From Branchiostoma floridae (Eukaryota > Chordata > Leptocardii > Amphioxiformes > Branchiostomatidae): a DNA stretch of 64,000 nucleotides. Position numbers and translations under genes: made by a program. The notes under the pieces were generated by a model. That model made no database searches. It was not told the origin of the DNA and saw nothing but the letters and a program-made list of their open reading frames with translations. Shown piece by piece: positions 1-12,957 of the stretch (the stretch's first letter is position 1; every line of letters begins with the position of its first letter). The stretch covers positions 7,526,493 to 7,590,492 of the forward strand of contig NC_049992.1 in the NCBI RefSeq assembly GCF_000003815.2, given 5' to 3'.

Positions 1-2004
1 TACTTTTTTTCCTTTTCGTGAAATAAGACAACAAAAAAAGGCATCTACAGTAGACGGAAACATGTTTTATCCACTATAATCACAAGTCACTATAAACTTC
101 GGTATACAATCAAACAGGTAAACTAGTGATTGCCATATTTGGTCCAAATACATGCATTTGTTACACTTTAATTTGTAAACCACAGAAATAAGATGTTCCA
201 GCCTCACTTGTTGTCTGGTAGGGCCCACAAACCTAACAACTTCCCCCACTTTTCAGGTGATGTCATTTCTTTACCTACCTGTGTACAAAGTGGTGACATC
301 AGGTGCTTCACGGGGGAAGCATGGCTGATTACCTGCTAATGTTTACCCGTGCGAGGGAGTTGTGTGTTTGTTGGTTGGAGAACAGTAGCATTGGTGTTTA
401 CATAGCATTGGTGTTTACATGCGTTGTTCTGATTGTGTCATAAACAGCAGTACTACTGTAAGGCTGTTTTTGGAGGGTATAAAGAACAATTCAAAAAGTG
501 GTCAGAAAAAACCTGGCACCGGTATTATCAACAACGAGTCACTAGTGCGGCTGTCAGACAGGAAAATGACAGAAAGTAGCTCCGATAAACAATTTATTAA
601 ACTATCGTGGCCTGCCCTTAAAAGTTGTGTTTTTTTCTTAGGTTAGTCTATTGGTTTAACGAGCTATGATGTCATCGGCCTCCGAAGGACTACCAAGATA
701 AGCCTAACCCATGTTTGCTCAGGAGAAAGTTGGATCAGTCTCAGTTTACACAGTTCTTCTCACACCTGCCTCTGGGTTCAAACACTTAGATTCTGGTGGT
801 TGGGGCTATTTGACCAGGGTGTTGGGCAGGACTGTCACCAGTTTTAAATTTTATTTCCATCCCACTCATTGTTGAGAACCGATCAGGGCTTTCTCTAGCT
901 TTGAATTTTTTTCCTGCTCCCTCATTGTTTGGGAGCCCAAGTTGTTGGTTTTTCTTGTAAAATCTCTCATTTTAAGCTTATGAAAGTACATTTCCATCAA
1001 TTTTATGCACTGAAGTTCGGATTTTGGAGATGGATGAGGTGAAATTTTTGTCCGTCCCAACCAGCAAATTTCTGTTCCAGGACGTACGGATGGGTCCTGG
1101 AGACAGCCCTAGAACTGATGTCATTAATTTTCATAGTTAATCGGACAGGGTCCAATTTTTCTGTCCCAACAAGCAAGTTCCCATTCTGTGTTGTATAAAT
1201 GCCTTCAAGTTCGTGTCTTTTATTTTCTTAAAAATAAAAGAAATTAAAAATGAAAATAAATGAAATTAAAATTTCATGGTAAGGAGAAAATGGAGCATTT
1301 GCAGTGGTTTGCGATAGTGCTACAGTCAAACACAGTTTGACAAAGGGAACATTGGCGGTGTGAACTTCACCCTTCAAGCTGTCACCGCAAAAAGTGCAAA
1401 CAAAAAATCACTGCAAAAATTTCAACAAATAAAGTACTTAGTATGGTAAATTTGAGGGTAGGAAATACATTGCTATCAGAAACCATCAATTTTTTTTTAA
1501 ATTTTTTGAGCAAATTTCAGATGTCATCCCTAAAATCTAGTCCAAATGGCCTAAGGCCGCCTACCACTGTTAGTAACCGGAAGTATATTATGAATGTAGG
1601 GAGAAATGCTTTTGTATGGGTGCATGTCCGCTACTTGAACTTGCTGTGTTCCCAGGATATCACATAACCCTGACTGGCCAAACCTCCCCCTGATCTTGAC
1701 ATTGGATTCCTACCTCTAAGTTTCCGACTCTATTGTCAGAGTGACAAACCTTGTTTGGGATATCCTACATCACAAGGAGTATCTAATCAGAAGAAATGTC
1801 AGTTCAAAAAGCAGTCCTCCTTACAAAAGGCCTGGAGAAAAATGGACTGACAAGCAAAATTGTCGGTCATACTCAGACAAGAAAGGGAGGTAAAAATGCT
1901 GCACCCATAGCAATCCTTGCACAGAAAAAAAAAGGAGAGAAAGAAAAAAAAATCAACAGATTGATGCTCAATAATAGAAGTGTACTGATATGTTATTCTG
2001 CAAC

Positions 2005-2058
2005 CTTCCCTCTTTCTCCCTCCCTCTGTCTCTCTCTCTCTCTCTCTCCCTCTCTCTC
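2005..2058. repeat. CT-rich microsatellite
   Basis: A run of CTCT and CCCT units. It accounts for the serine/leucine and arginine/glutamate repeats in the overlapping chance frames, which are not genes. Confidence 0.85.
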
Positions 2059-2604
2059 AAGTCTCTACAATCAGAGCTGCTGTTTGGCTGGCTTGTCCAT
2101 ATGCAGTTTGTCTGTTCGTATTTCTTACATAATTGCAAAGCAGTATTGGTAAAGGGGGTGAAGTCTGCCATCTCAAGACTTGTCAACATTTGCAAACTTT
2201 TACTTCAAGATCATTTTTTTCAAGTTCCGTTAACATTATAAGTTGTCCCAGCTTTCCCCAATATCAATAATCGTCCCAAAAGCAGGTCATTCCCGAGCAC
2301 ATTCCAGATAATAATATGACAGCACGTCATGTTCCTGGCTTCCTGTTGAATAATAGATGAAGGAAACCTTCAGATGTAACCTTTACCTGAACTCTAACCC
2401 ATTATATATCCACCTTGTTAAGCTGCATCTTGGGCCTACACATCAAAATTCACCGGTTCTTTGATTGAAGGGAAAAACTGGATCAAACTCTGTGAAGTAA
2501 GCAGTCGGAATTCATGTCAGGGTCTGATATGACTCCTTTCAGAAGGGGGCATGAATCCGTGGCCCACGGAAAGAGGGAGCTTTAGGTGTCAGCTTTTGCA
2601 TGTA

Positions 2605-2820
2605 AAATTGACTGGTACAATGGCCGTGTGGGTAGAGTGTTCGCCTTGCATTCGGTTTGTCTTGAGCCGACTCCCAGTTGAGTCAAACCAAAGACTTTAA
2701 TTAAGAATGGTACACGCTGCTTTCTTTGTTTATCAGCACTTAGCACAAACATGGAAGAGTATAGACACACATCACTACCAGCGGACTACACACCTGCAGT
2801 AGTGGCTTGCAGAAATGTGT
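2605..2820 (+). mobile_element. tRNA-derived SINE, degenerate
   Basis: The head near 2617-2645 resembles a tRNA with a box-A-like stretch (GTGTGGGTAGAGTG) followed by an anticodon-arm-like stretch. The body continues with a conserved-looking tract ending near CAGCACTTAGCAC (2740s). This is the layout of Pol III-transcribed short interspersed elements. It has no clear box B and is probably old. Boundaries are approximate. Confidence 0.45.
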
Positions 2821-5800
2821 GGCCCAAGGGCTACAGAAAAGGAGGTTGGCACTGCCCCTAAGCGTCTGTTCTTCTAAACTTGTATTCAGTTCTGAGACCC
2901 AACAAACTAAATTGGTGTGGCCTTATATAGAACAGGAAATATCAAGGACAATGTATCCTGACAGTTAGAGACTTTGATGTATTACATGCTGGGGGTCTGG
3001 ACTTGTACACCTGGAAATCTGATCATTGCATGGGAACATAATCATCTTAATAGGTGATGCCTAAATGAGGAGCAGACAATGTTCAGTAAAACACTTCAAG
3101 TTAGAGAAAGCAAACCTTTATCAAAATAGCACACTTCTGTACAATTCAAGAAGCAGCAAGATGTTATCACTTTTTTTTTTCTTTAAGACTAAGGCCTATA
3201 TATTATGCACCAAAAATTTTTCAATACATATAGTTATTCAGGTTAAAGGGAAATAAGCATCTGCATTTCTGAAAGACAACCACTAGGGGGCCTAAATTGC
3301 AATCACTTCAACAGTTTGAACTCTATCCTCTGCCTGTGAATGAACAAAAAAGCACAAAAATCCACCTGTTTAGAATAATTTTCTAGAAATATAGCAAGCG
3401 TTGATGGTAAAACATAATCCACTGTCTGGATAGAACAAGTGAGGAAAGGGTCAGAATTTGATGAACAACATGACCAAGGTCTGAACTTGGGTGGTACGAA
3501 ACCCGATCATCACTTAGGGACCCAATCATCTTAGCAGATGGGCTGAGAGTAAAGATTACAGCTCTGAAGGGAGAGAGACTAATGGACCAGGTATCAGTTA
3601 GGAGATATTTACCTGCACTTACAGATCATCTGACAACCCTAAGGATAACTGACAGTAGCTGTAAACTTAGGGACTGATCGATGAAGCTTCGGGGGAGGAA
3701 AAATAACAGCTAAACCTGGAAAGATATTTTTTACCGTCCGGAAAATACTGAGACTCAGTGAGAGCGAGATCTGTAAACCTAATTTGGTAGAGAAAAAAAA
3801 TACCCTTTTTTTAATTTGCAAGCATGAAATGACGAAATGTTGCAGACAAAAGTAACATCCTTTTGCAGGGACATTTACTTAGCAACAGTTTTAACCAAAA
3901 TTGATACAAATCTTGTTTGGACATGTTTTGTGATGTCTAAGTAGATGTTTCCATCTTTTTCGAGTCATTGTTCTTAGATAAAATGTTGACCATTTCAGAC
4001 ATGTCTGTCTCTTGGCTGGGGGGCTTCAGACATAAAAACACAGAAAAGGCCCTTAAAACAACTGGGCCAATACATCTAAACCTTGGAAAGTCTTTTTCCA
4101 ACCCCCCTGAGGGACTCGAGCTCATTATACCCTTCATTAATGAGGAAAGGGGCTATGATAGATCAGGCTTTCTGTCCTAGTAGGGGGTCTTTGTGTGGTG
4201 TGACAGATTGAGACTAGCTAATCAGTTAATGGGGGTGGGCGGGAACTTTGAAGTACTTGATTAGCTTTTCCTCTCGCTCTGAACTTGTCTGCCTTCTGGA
4301 CAAGTGAGTTTCATTTGGATTATCTCATTTTTTATCATGTCCCTCTGATAATCTGTTTCTTACTTCTTTTTTTTTTTAGATCACAGGGGTGTGTTTCAAC
4401 ACATGAGACTTTTATTCACATTAGAGGTGTTATAATTCACTTTTTTTACCAAAGAAATGAAAAGTATTTCCTAAGAATTGTGTTTTCTATCAGTAGTTGT
4501 CTCAAATCAACGAAAACGGTTTCCTAAGAGAAACGTCTAATCAATCACTTGTGACATACACCATACTGGTCTTTCACCTTTTGAAGAAAGCAACTGTCTC
4601 CTCTTGTAAATTCAAAAGTAACTGTCTTTTCTGACTACTTTTGTCCCAAACTTACTAACAAAAAACTATTTCAAAACCTAACCTTCCCTTTTCATTCATC
4701 GCACAGGAAGTAACATTGATGGAATTTCTTTCCTTAAAAAAAAGTAACCGTCGTTCCTAACTGTTATTGTTCAGGACTGACAAAGCCGGTTATCTATTTA
4801 AACTTAATAGGAAAGTTTCCGACATGTGATGTTTTTACCCCTTTGATAAAACGTGTCACCATTTCTTTCTTTCCCCTGGTTAGACCTGGGAGGTCTTCAT
4901 TCACATGTATCAGTCTTCCGGAGGGGGGGTTAATTTAGGTCAATTGATGAATAATAAATGTGACTAGAAAGGTCCCCTCTCCTGAAAGAAATTTCTACAA
5001 CCGTGGAGCCCATCTCTTAGAGACACTTAGTGTGTTTAAATATGTCTAGTGTTCAGCCCGAGGGAGGTCCGCGGTTCACAATGCCGCTCCCAACGGATTG
5101 TAGCTTCCATGATGAATTAATTGATGGGTCTATAGAGGGGCTTGTTTCCGCTGATTGTGCTCGTGACAAAGCATCAAAGACGCAGGGAAAACAGGAAACA
5201 AATTGTGGAAAAATCGGAGGGAAGGATTCCTCAGGCTTCGGAGAGGAGAGGGGTACCCATGCGTAATGTCACCGCGAATCCATCACCGAGCTTGTTTTTG
5301 AGGCTTTTCTTTAAGAAACTTTAAAGATGGGTGGTCCCTGAGGACAGAAAAGACTCAAAAGTCAAGTCGTATCCGGTTAGGTACAAACCTTTTCTTGTCT
5401 CTAATTCTAAAGCTGTCTATTTTTGTGAGGGGACATTTGCAAGTTTCTATAAAAAATTACAGTTTCCAAAAATCCACTATCCTGAAAGACGTGTCTTTCT
5501 ATGTCTGTTTTTTACTCAAAGTTATCATTGGAAGTTTTTCACTTGGTTTCAGAGAAAAAAAATTGCTAGATGAAAGCTACACGCTGTATCAAAATAATCA
5601 AAGGCTGTAAAAAAGTCCTTCCTACTGTAGATTTGAGATCTCTTCTGAGTAAAAGATAATAAAACTGAGCAACTTCTTTTTACCATTTCAAACTACATGT
5701 ACAATCAGTACATTTTTTCCACACTTTATTCAGCCTGACAAGAGAAGAATATACAAAATGTACTTTGTATAACATCTGTCACCACTCCTATTTCCTTGAT

Positions 5801-6403
5801 TAGATTACATTATGATGTAAATACCTCCCGCCTGAAGAACAGGTTTGACTGGCATGATGAGGAAATGACCAATTCTAATGCAAATTTTAAAAAAAGATAT
5901 GGCGGATTCAGGTTTCTGACTTTATGCAAAGTGTGTACCTTTTAAAGACACCTGATAACTCTAACATTTGATCCACTCATGACTGGGAAGGATATCTACT
6001 CTTTTTTGATAGGCGTGCTTGACGCTCTCCTCAAAGATGGTGGTTCTGGCATTACGAAGACCAAGGACATTATACAGGATATAATCAAGGAGCTTTCATT
6101 GGTCTAATCTAGAGGATGTCCCAAACAGAAGTTAGGTTTTCATTTTCAGTGGAGTGAGGAAACAAGAAACACCTTTCCCAATAGGGGATTGCTAGGGATT
6201 TGGACCCCATTTTCGGTTATTTATTTTTTATAATACCTCATTGCACTTATCACCTATGTAAGTTTTTTTTTGTAACACTAGCAAACAAAACAGGTACACA
6301 TTTTCCCCACTCCTCAACATTCAGAGCTTGGAAAAATGGGAAGATAAGTACATGCAGAAGTGGCCATGAGTGTAGTTGTAGAAGCAAAACTAGTTAGGTA
6401 GCA

Positions 6404-6712
6404 CAGGGCTCGAAATACTGGGTGCATGTGCACCCAGGTGCACCCAAAATTGGAGCCGTGCACCCAAATATTTTCTTACGTTTATGTATGTAAAGATATC
6501 AAAGTATACTAGTATACAACATATTCTTGACATCTAAGTGTTAGAAAGATAATAAAAATGTCTGCCATGGTACTTGTTTAAGAAATTGAAGTTTGTAATT
6601 AAGTTTTATTATTAGGTTATTACTTAAATTTAAGTGGTGCACCCAATTTTTTAAGCTTTTTTAAGCTGGGTGCACCAGTGCACCTAATCCCTAAAATGAA
6701 TTTCAAGCCCTG
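6404..6712. mobile_element. Non-autonomous DNA transposon with inverted ends and target duplication
   Basis: The ends are inverted: CAGGGCTCGAAA at 6404 and TTTCAAGCCCTG at 6701-6712. Inside both ends are matching GTGCACCC-rich tracts. The element is flanked by identical TAGCA at 6399-6403 and 6713-6717, read as a target-site duplication. CAGGG termini recall hAT-type elements, but the 5-bp duplication is shorter than the usual 8 bp of hATs, so the superfamily is uncertain. There is no coding capacity. Confidence 0.75.
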
Positions 6713-7470
6713 TAGCAATAGAAGCGTCACCAGTGTGTAGTTACCAGCTTGGTAAGTGATGCTTGGCTACCAAACTATTTTCACTTGTGCACTTCTTGCA
6801 TATAGGAACTAGAGGGCCCATTATCAAACTTGACCTTCATTTTCCTGACCACTACCCACCTACCAAATATCATCAGGATCCATTCAATGCTTCTGGATTT
6901 ATGCTGTTCACACACAGACACACACACAAGTTCAAAATATAACCTTTACTTGCTGTGGCCAAAGTGATGTGAAACAATATCTTCCAATACTTATGTCTTA
7001 AGGCAACAGCCCCATTTATTATGAGGACTGTCCGGAAGTGTCTTTCTACCCCCACCTGCCACACAACCAGGCCCAGACCTTGGAGCTATTGTTCTCACTA
7101 CCTCCGGTCCACTCCGTAGAGGGGCCGGGTCGCCAGGCAACCGTGTTTAAAAATTAATACAGCGATGCTACAGGTGTGGGGAGTTGGCATACATTCCTTA
7201 TTAGTTCTAGCACTATGACTATAGTGGAAATGTACCATCTGTCCAAGAGAAGTCTAAAAAAACTACTTGTTTCTTGGAGAGAATCTTTGAAACTTTCAAG
7301 ACTTTTTACAACATCCATGAAAGATCAAGAAGAACAATTTTGAAAAATCTGATTTTATGCCACACTTTGTTGTATATGAAGTTTGCTGATGCAAATGATA
7401 AAAAAAGATTTCTAATATGATGCTGTAATTTCTTTCGAAATATTTATTTAGCAGACCATTTATTTTGGCC

Positions 7471-7541
7471 AGATATTTGGAATACCCAGTGTGTTATATC
7501 TAAATCATTTAGATATAACACACTGGTTATTCCAAATATCT
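7471..7541. repeat. Long near-perfect hairpin (34-nt arms)
   Basis: The left arm is 7471-7504 and the right arm 7508-7541, separated by a 3-nt spacer (TCA). The arms are complementary at 33 of 34 positions; the single mismatch is near 7485. It could be a very short MITE, a cruciform site, or an RNA hairpin. The loop is too short for a usual microRNA precursor. Confidence 0.85.
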
Positions 7542-8404
7542 AAAATCTTCAAATCAAACATTATTTGTGCATTCACGATTTTTAGCAACTAATTCATAGC
7601 AATGGAAAAGTATCTTCTATGTCGGACATAGAATGTATGACTGATATATCATTAATAAAATTGGTATCATATGAAAATGGAAAAAAGGCCAAATGCCTCC
7701 TATGTTTTGAGGCCACTCCAAAATAAACATATAAAGAGCATAATAATCATTCAATATTAAGTGCAAATTTCTTTTCTTCTGCTATGTCATTAAGGACGGA
7801 CATAAAAACAAGCAATTTCATTGACATGGCCAGAATACACATAACATTTATGGCAGGAAGAATTTGGTAGGATGTAAAACGTCATGATAAAAACATTTAT
7901 CATCATGCTGGGATAAAATAATGCACTGTGAATAATGACAGTGCAAACAAAAGATTTTATTTACTTTCCTGGCCGTTATTACGTGTTTTATGATACAATA
8001 CAGTTTCACTTTCCTGCTTTTGTACTCTTTTGAAAAGAAATATCTACAGTGGGAACATGTCAAGACTTTGAATGGAAATAAACGTCCAGAAGTAAATCTG
8101 AATTTTTTTATCCAGCTATAGAGATTGAATTGTATTTGAATATTGTTTGCCTGTTTGTCTAACCTTCATAACGGACCAGCACCTAATTATTTGAAAAATG
8201 CAAATAATTATGATAATAATCCCCTAGGCACTTTTTTTAACGCTATTAGAAGCAAGTTATGTAACCAAAATCAAAATCTACTAATTTTTCTTTTAAACGT
8301 TCCAAAACCATGGAGCTGTTTGAAATTTACAATATAGCAATGCTGCCTACATACCACAGCTTCAGTTAGTTACCCCCTTTACTGTTTCTGTAGTATGATT
8401 TTGG

Positions 8405-8510
8405 AGTTTTAGGTCATAACCGGGATAGGGCATTCCGCTGAAGTATCAGCCTTGTTCGAAGGTTTCTTTTCGGAGGTCAGCGGTCATTCCCTGGTACTAA
8501 GTAATAGATA
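8405..8510 (+). repeat. Dispersed repeat, copy 1
   Basis: It shares with 15955-16095 the order ATAACCGGGATA, then AAGTA, then CAGCCTTGTTC or CGGCCTTGTTC, then GGTCAGCGG and a 'CCTGG-ACTAA' block. A related tail (GGGCTGAAACTCTGGCA) occurs both at 8714-8733 and near 16098. Nature unknown; probably an old transposon fragment. Confidence 0.6.
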
Positions 8511-10459
8511 GAAGATGGGCATGGCTTGATTATGTGAAATAGGGGTTGCCCCACTCCCAAGGGGGTTCCTTTAACACCCAAATTTTACATAATACCACAC
8601 TTTTTACATACATGTAGTACAACACTTTTTCTGCACTATGTGGATACAATCACAGTAACTGAAGGGCTCCCATTTGCTGAGGGGTAGTGGCCATGTTCTA
8701 AGAGTATTTTATCGGGCTGAAACTCTGGCAGTTTAAGGGTTAAAAAATGACCTGTCTGTCAAGACCAACTCACTCATCACCTCAGACAGGACCAAAATAA
8801 ACAAAGGAAGGAAGGGCAGTCTATACAGGGGAACTAATTGTGGCCAGTCCTTCTTTGTCGGACATCCGGGCCCCTTTTGTTTCCCCTTGTTGGTGGTCTG
8901 TTGTCCCTATTGTTCTTCCTATATGAGCTGAGGCAGCACAGCAGGGATGAAAAATCACCTGGCTGTGGATCTTTGATCTTTAAGGAGATATGGTAGGAAA
9001 AAACAGGTGGCACGGAAGAAGTCTTGGGGATGTTGCAATTCTAAGAAGAGACATACACATTATCATAGATCATTAAGATATCTATCTGGAAGGAGTAGAC
9101 AAATGCCCATGTCTCAAGGAAGAAGTTAATAAACTTCAAGATGTTCAGTCAATCTAAAGACAGATATTCATTTTGATATTTATCATCGTGAGGCATGTGC
9201 TATTGATATACTTACCCCAACTGGAATGCTATTATCTCAGTTTCTTTTTTACTATACCCAAGATTGTTCGCAACATTATGACAATGCTCAAGAAAATTTA
9301 TTTTCCATGACAGCAAGAATTGTCCAAGTCAAGAGCATTAAAGTTTAAGAAATATTGATAAGGAGTTTTAAGAAACTTGTACCTTTCCAAATGTATTTAG
9401 CAAAATTTTTGCAGACAAACATACACATTGTCCATATGACTGAACAAACTGAAAAAAAAAATCAGATATTGACTGTTTATCAACAAATACACACTGATAT
9501 TATCACTGGACTTTTCTGTATTGTACACATCATATCATAGTGGCAAAATAAACAGAGCAAAGAGATGGCATGGCGAAACCTTTGTCTAGTTTTTTGTGAT
9601 ATATATAAGTTGTCCGGAAGTCGCTCACACAGAAAGAACTCAATGTTAGGACAGGGTGCATGTAATTATCTGAATGATTGACATCTTTTCTTTTTGCTGA
9701 GAGGAAATTGCATTTCAGGCCACTTGAGTAAAATAACTTGGTTCTCAGCCAAGTATAGAGTTCAAAAGTAAAAAATTAATTGTACATGTAACTTATTGTA
9801 AGAGCAAGAAGGGAGCTCTAGATCTATCTCTCTAGTACCCGTTCTTCTGTCCCAAAGTTTTGCTTAGGACAGGAAAAATTTCAATAATTTGCTGATCTTT
9901 TACAGACTACAGACAAAAACAAAATTACCCAACATTTTTGATAGAAATCAACAAAGCAAGGAAAACTACCAGTACCACAAAATTAAGATAAAGTCCTTTG
10001 GAGTTATACCCCCTCTCCACCTACACTGAGTGACAACGGAGCCACCAAAGTTTGCAGATAAACTTCATCTGATTTAATAAAGACGTGCATCTTGCAAGTT
10101 CTGTGCCTTTAGTTGTCTTTCAAATCATACGTTTTACATCATGGATCATATTCAATTCCTAAAAGTCATACAAGTCCAAATTTGGTCGATTTACAGTATC
10201 CATCTAGGGAAAAGGGGGATTCGAGAATTTGGAAACTTCAGATTCCCTGTCGCGTGGCCCCATCTTTTCAGCGGGTGCGTAGGCGGCGTCTGCCCACACA
10301 CAGTCGCTGATCAAACAATGCACAGGTGAAACTTTTATGACCTCACCTTTTCTGACTTCCTCTGTGCACTGTCATTACATAAGCGATTGCCTAATACAGT
10401 ATCACACAAAAAGGAGCGTCTCTAAAAGGTACTTGTGAAAAAGGGCAAAGGTAGTTCCA

Positions 10460-10690
10460 TAGCCTTTTTTTGAGGCCATAGGGGCATTGGGTTGTTATCC
10501 ACTGTGTCTAGAGCACGGTATTGGAAGACAGAGCCCTTCCCTCTCTTACCACTGCCTTTTACCTCCCAAACAGAAGTCAGATACCCACTTATACACCTGG
10601 GTGAAGTGAGGAAAATTGCGTAAAATGTCTTTCCCAAGGACACATTATCCAGTAATACCAGCATTCAAACCTATGATGTCATGATTTTGT
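10460..10690 (-). mobile_element. tRNA-derived SINE on minus strand
   Basis: Read on the minus strand it begins with a tRNA-like head near 10690 and a box-B-like AGGTTTGAATGC. The body is clearly related to the element at 16095-16265, sharing CTTTCCCAAGGACACA and the flanking TGGGTG-AGTGA tract when read on the plus strand. The boundaries are approximate. Confidence 0.5.
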
Positions 10691-10712
10691 GCCTGCTAGC
10701 CTACCAATAGGG

Positions 10713-10796
10713 CTGTGTACCTGTACCTGTATCTGTACCTGTACCTGTATCTGTAAGTACATGTATACCTGTATCTGTACTTTTACCTGTACCTAC
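10713..10796. repeat. Hexanucleotide minisatellite (CTGTAC/CTGTAT)
   Basis: About a dozen imperfect copies of a 6-bp CTGTAY unit. It explains the Cys/Thr-rich chance frame in this stretch. Confidence 0.85.
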
Positions 10797-12335
10797 AAAA
10801 TTCTTCAGCCACAGGTCCTCCTGAAATTTGCATTATTCTACGTTTTCCGTTCAAACAACCGAAGTAAAGGAATGGAATACATCCCCAGTTAACCACAAAC
10901 ATCACAAATATTTCATAATTTTATAGTACTTATTAAAAGTTGAAACAGAGAGAGAGAAACCCATTGCAGGAATGTGTCATTCTAACCCATTGAAGAACTT
11001 CAAAAAGAAGTCGTCCCGCTAAAATTTACTACGTAGAGAGAGAGAACATTACATAACTGGGTAAAACAAGACCAACACTTTGTTGTAAGAAGGTTGTAAG
11101 AACCACACAGAAACACCTGCAAACTCCATCAGCAATGTTGGCCTTGTATACCTCCAGGAGGAAAACCTGTCTCTCCCCATGCACACAGCCCTCCTGCTAC
11201 TCCCCACCACTCCCTACTCCTCCCAAACAAACAATGCACACACTGTCAGTCCTCTCTCACCTTAGGGGGAAGCAAATGCCCCATGAAATTTGTATTTCCT
11301 TTTCACAGCTCTCTTACATAGGTGGCTGGGGTTTTAAAACAGTGGCGGGCTTTCATGTGAGGGTGAAGTCACAAAGGCGGTGGTTCTTTCCAAGGGTCAG
11401 GTCTTTCTGTACTTCCCATGAAGACATGGAAATCCCACACTCTTTGCCCCAGGACAAGTTTAAACACACTTTGAAGTTCACCTTGATGAAGGACTGATTT
11501 AAGACAAAGGTCTTAGGTCAGGCAGTCAAGAAACTGTAAATTTCTTGGGTAAGAATTTCTCTATGACCATTGCAACAAGAACTTCCACCACATTGACTAA
11601 GCCTTATGATATAATTTTCTGTCAGAAGAGTTCATCATTATTAAAAACATACTATCATCTTGACATTTCTTTCATAATACTGCCTGGTTCTTGCATATCA
11701 TTTTACATTCCTAATAGTTCCTAATAATTCCTAATAGAAGCTTGAAATTAATATTCGTATATTCTTCAGTAAGTCGGTAAGTTATCTATGACTTAAACAA
11801 TGTACATTGGTAATATCAATATTTGTAATAGTTCACAAACAATGATGACCTTACAGTGTAATACACAACTATGTGTGATTATAACATAAATGTGTGTAAA
11901 TACTTAAATCATTCTGTTGGTAAAGAACAATGTTATCTACTATATTGTTTATGTTTTTCATGATTTTCTAGTGCACATTTATGCACAGGGAAGCTAACTT
12001 GCATTTACGGTGACTGGGAGAAAAATGGTCATCAGTAAATGCTATCAGACACATGGTAAGATCTTGTAATTGATAGTATGTTATGTAGCATGTGACAGTT
12101 ATCATGAAGTAAATAAATCTTGCTTTTGTCCCAAATCTTTTGAATGCTAGACTTTTGCTAGTGCAGCTTTTAACCATACATGTAATTTTTGCTGAGCAGC
12201 TTTTTTCATGACATCATTTTTTTTCTGCCCAGCTTTCGTCACCTCATATATGGTGACTATCCTTCTCTGTCCTATTACACCCTAACTACGATTGCAAAGG
12301 AGCTGAATTTTGGATGATTGAAAACAAATTAAGAT

Positions 12336-12417
12336 AGCCTGGATACCAGACCCCCACCCGATCTCAAACCACACAGTAGATTTTTTTTACATTGGGCTGG
12401 GGTCTGGCATCCAGGCT
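12336..12417. mobile_element. Miniature inverted-repeat element, ~82 bp
   Basis: The inverted ends AGCCTGGATACCAGACCCC and GGGGTCTGGCATCCAGGCT enclose about 40 bp. The ends resemble those of the larger element at 22745-23180, so both may belong to one family. It lies 60 bp beyond the splice donor of the ACK/TNK2-like exon. Confidence 0.7.
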
Positions 12418-12476
12418 TAAGTTAAGACAAAGTCACGCTGAAGACAATAATGATAACACATGTAAACAAGACATAC

Positions 12477-12707
12477 CTTTCCTAACCAGGACTTTCTCTG
12501 GGCAGCTTTTTTCCTCTTGATGGCCTCCATGAGCCTTCGCTGCCCGGGCTTCCCCATCCCGATCTTCTCCAGATCCTCCCCCTTCACGTAGTCGAAGTGG
12601 GACAGTCTGGTCACGTGCAGCTCGTCCCGGATCTTCGGAAGAAACTGCTCCAGCTGGATCTCCGCCAGCAGCTCTCCCAACCAATCAGGGTTCTCGTCTG
12701 AACTCAT
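12477..12707 (-). CDS. TNK2: ACK/TNK2-like non-receptor tyrosine kinase, first coding exon (SAM-like domain)
   Basis: The exon encodes 77 residues from an ATG at 12707-12705 to a splice donor AAAG|GTATGT at 12477/12476, ending in phase 0. The sequence matches the N-terminal SAM-like domain of activated CDC42-associated kinases: a WL-ELL-E-QLE block, then [17 protein letters not shown] and PGQRRLMEA, followed by a basic RKSW stretch where vertebrate ACK1 also runs on toward its kinase domain. In that family the domain supports membrane localisation and dimerisation; the kinase, SH3 and CRIB domains follow. None of these is seen to the left in this window, so only this exon is present. The start context GCCGCCATGA is Kozak-like. 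A polypyrimidine tract ending in CCCAG lies ~45 bp upstream of the ATG, so the exon probably has a spliced 5' UTR. TNK1 is an alternative family member. Confidence 0.85.
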
Positions 12708-12715
12708 GGCGGCGG

Positions 12716-12957
12716 TTGGTGGCTCAGCTACCAGCCTGGGGAATTCTGGGAAGGAAGAACACAGCGGATACCATATTAGGGCGACGGCAGATACCATATT
12801 AGGGCAACAGTTAGATCCACTTTCATATAGGGGGAATATGATGGCAGTTAATTGGTGTCTCAGCTACCAGACTGGGGAATTCTGGGAAGGAAGAACATGG
12901 CGGATACCATATTAGGGCGATGGTGATTATAGATCCACTTTCATATATAGGGGGAAC
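12716..12957 (-). repeat. Tandem duplication covering the 5' edge and acceptor of the TNK2-like exon
   Basis: Unit 1 (about 12716-12836) and unit 2 (about 12853-12957) share CAGCTACCAG, GGGGAATTCTGGGAAGG, GCGGATACCATATTAGGGCG and ATCCACTTTCATATA in the same order. Unit 1 has an extra internal doubling of the ATACCATATTAGGGC stretch. Each unit carries a candidate minus-strand splice acceptor (pyrimidine tract then CCCAG|AATTCC). The duplication may therefore have created a second acceptor upstream of the start codon. Confidence 0.8.

Larger units (their letters stand above)
1..6403. other. Non-coding region, no gene recognised
   Basis: AT-rich sequence with many short chance reading frames and no recognisable protein domain on either strand. 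A CT-rich microsatellite lies near 2005-2058, a SINE at 2605-2820, and a degenerate piece resembling the palindromic MITE family near 1290-1400. A slightly GC-richer block at 5030-5280 has a 78-codon frame without recognisable similarity. The region could be intron or 3' part of the ACK/TNK2 gene whose first coding exon is at 12477-12707 on the minus strand, but I found no kinase exon here. Confidence 0.5.
6713..12335. other. Non-coding region, no gene recognised
   Basis: AT-rich DNA without recognisable exons. It contains a near-perfect hairpin (7471-7541), a copy of a dispersed repeat (8405-8510), a hexanucleotide minisatellite (10713-10796) and a reverse SINE (10460-10690). Because the ACK/TNK2-like exon ends with a splice donor at 12476 on the minus strand, this region is probably its following intron. 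That implies an intron longer than 12 kb, or further exons too short or divergent for me to recognise. Confidence 0.45.

Noticed and set aside
5030-5266. 78-codon frame in a GC-richer block
   Set aside because: No similarity recognised; it could be a conserved non-coding element, but nothing in the window supports either reading.
11135-11497. 120-codon plus-strand frame
   Set aside because: No recognisable domain, low-complexity proline/serine content, and no splice or promoter evidence.
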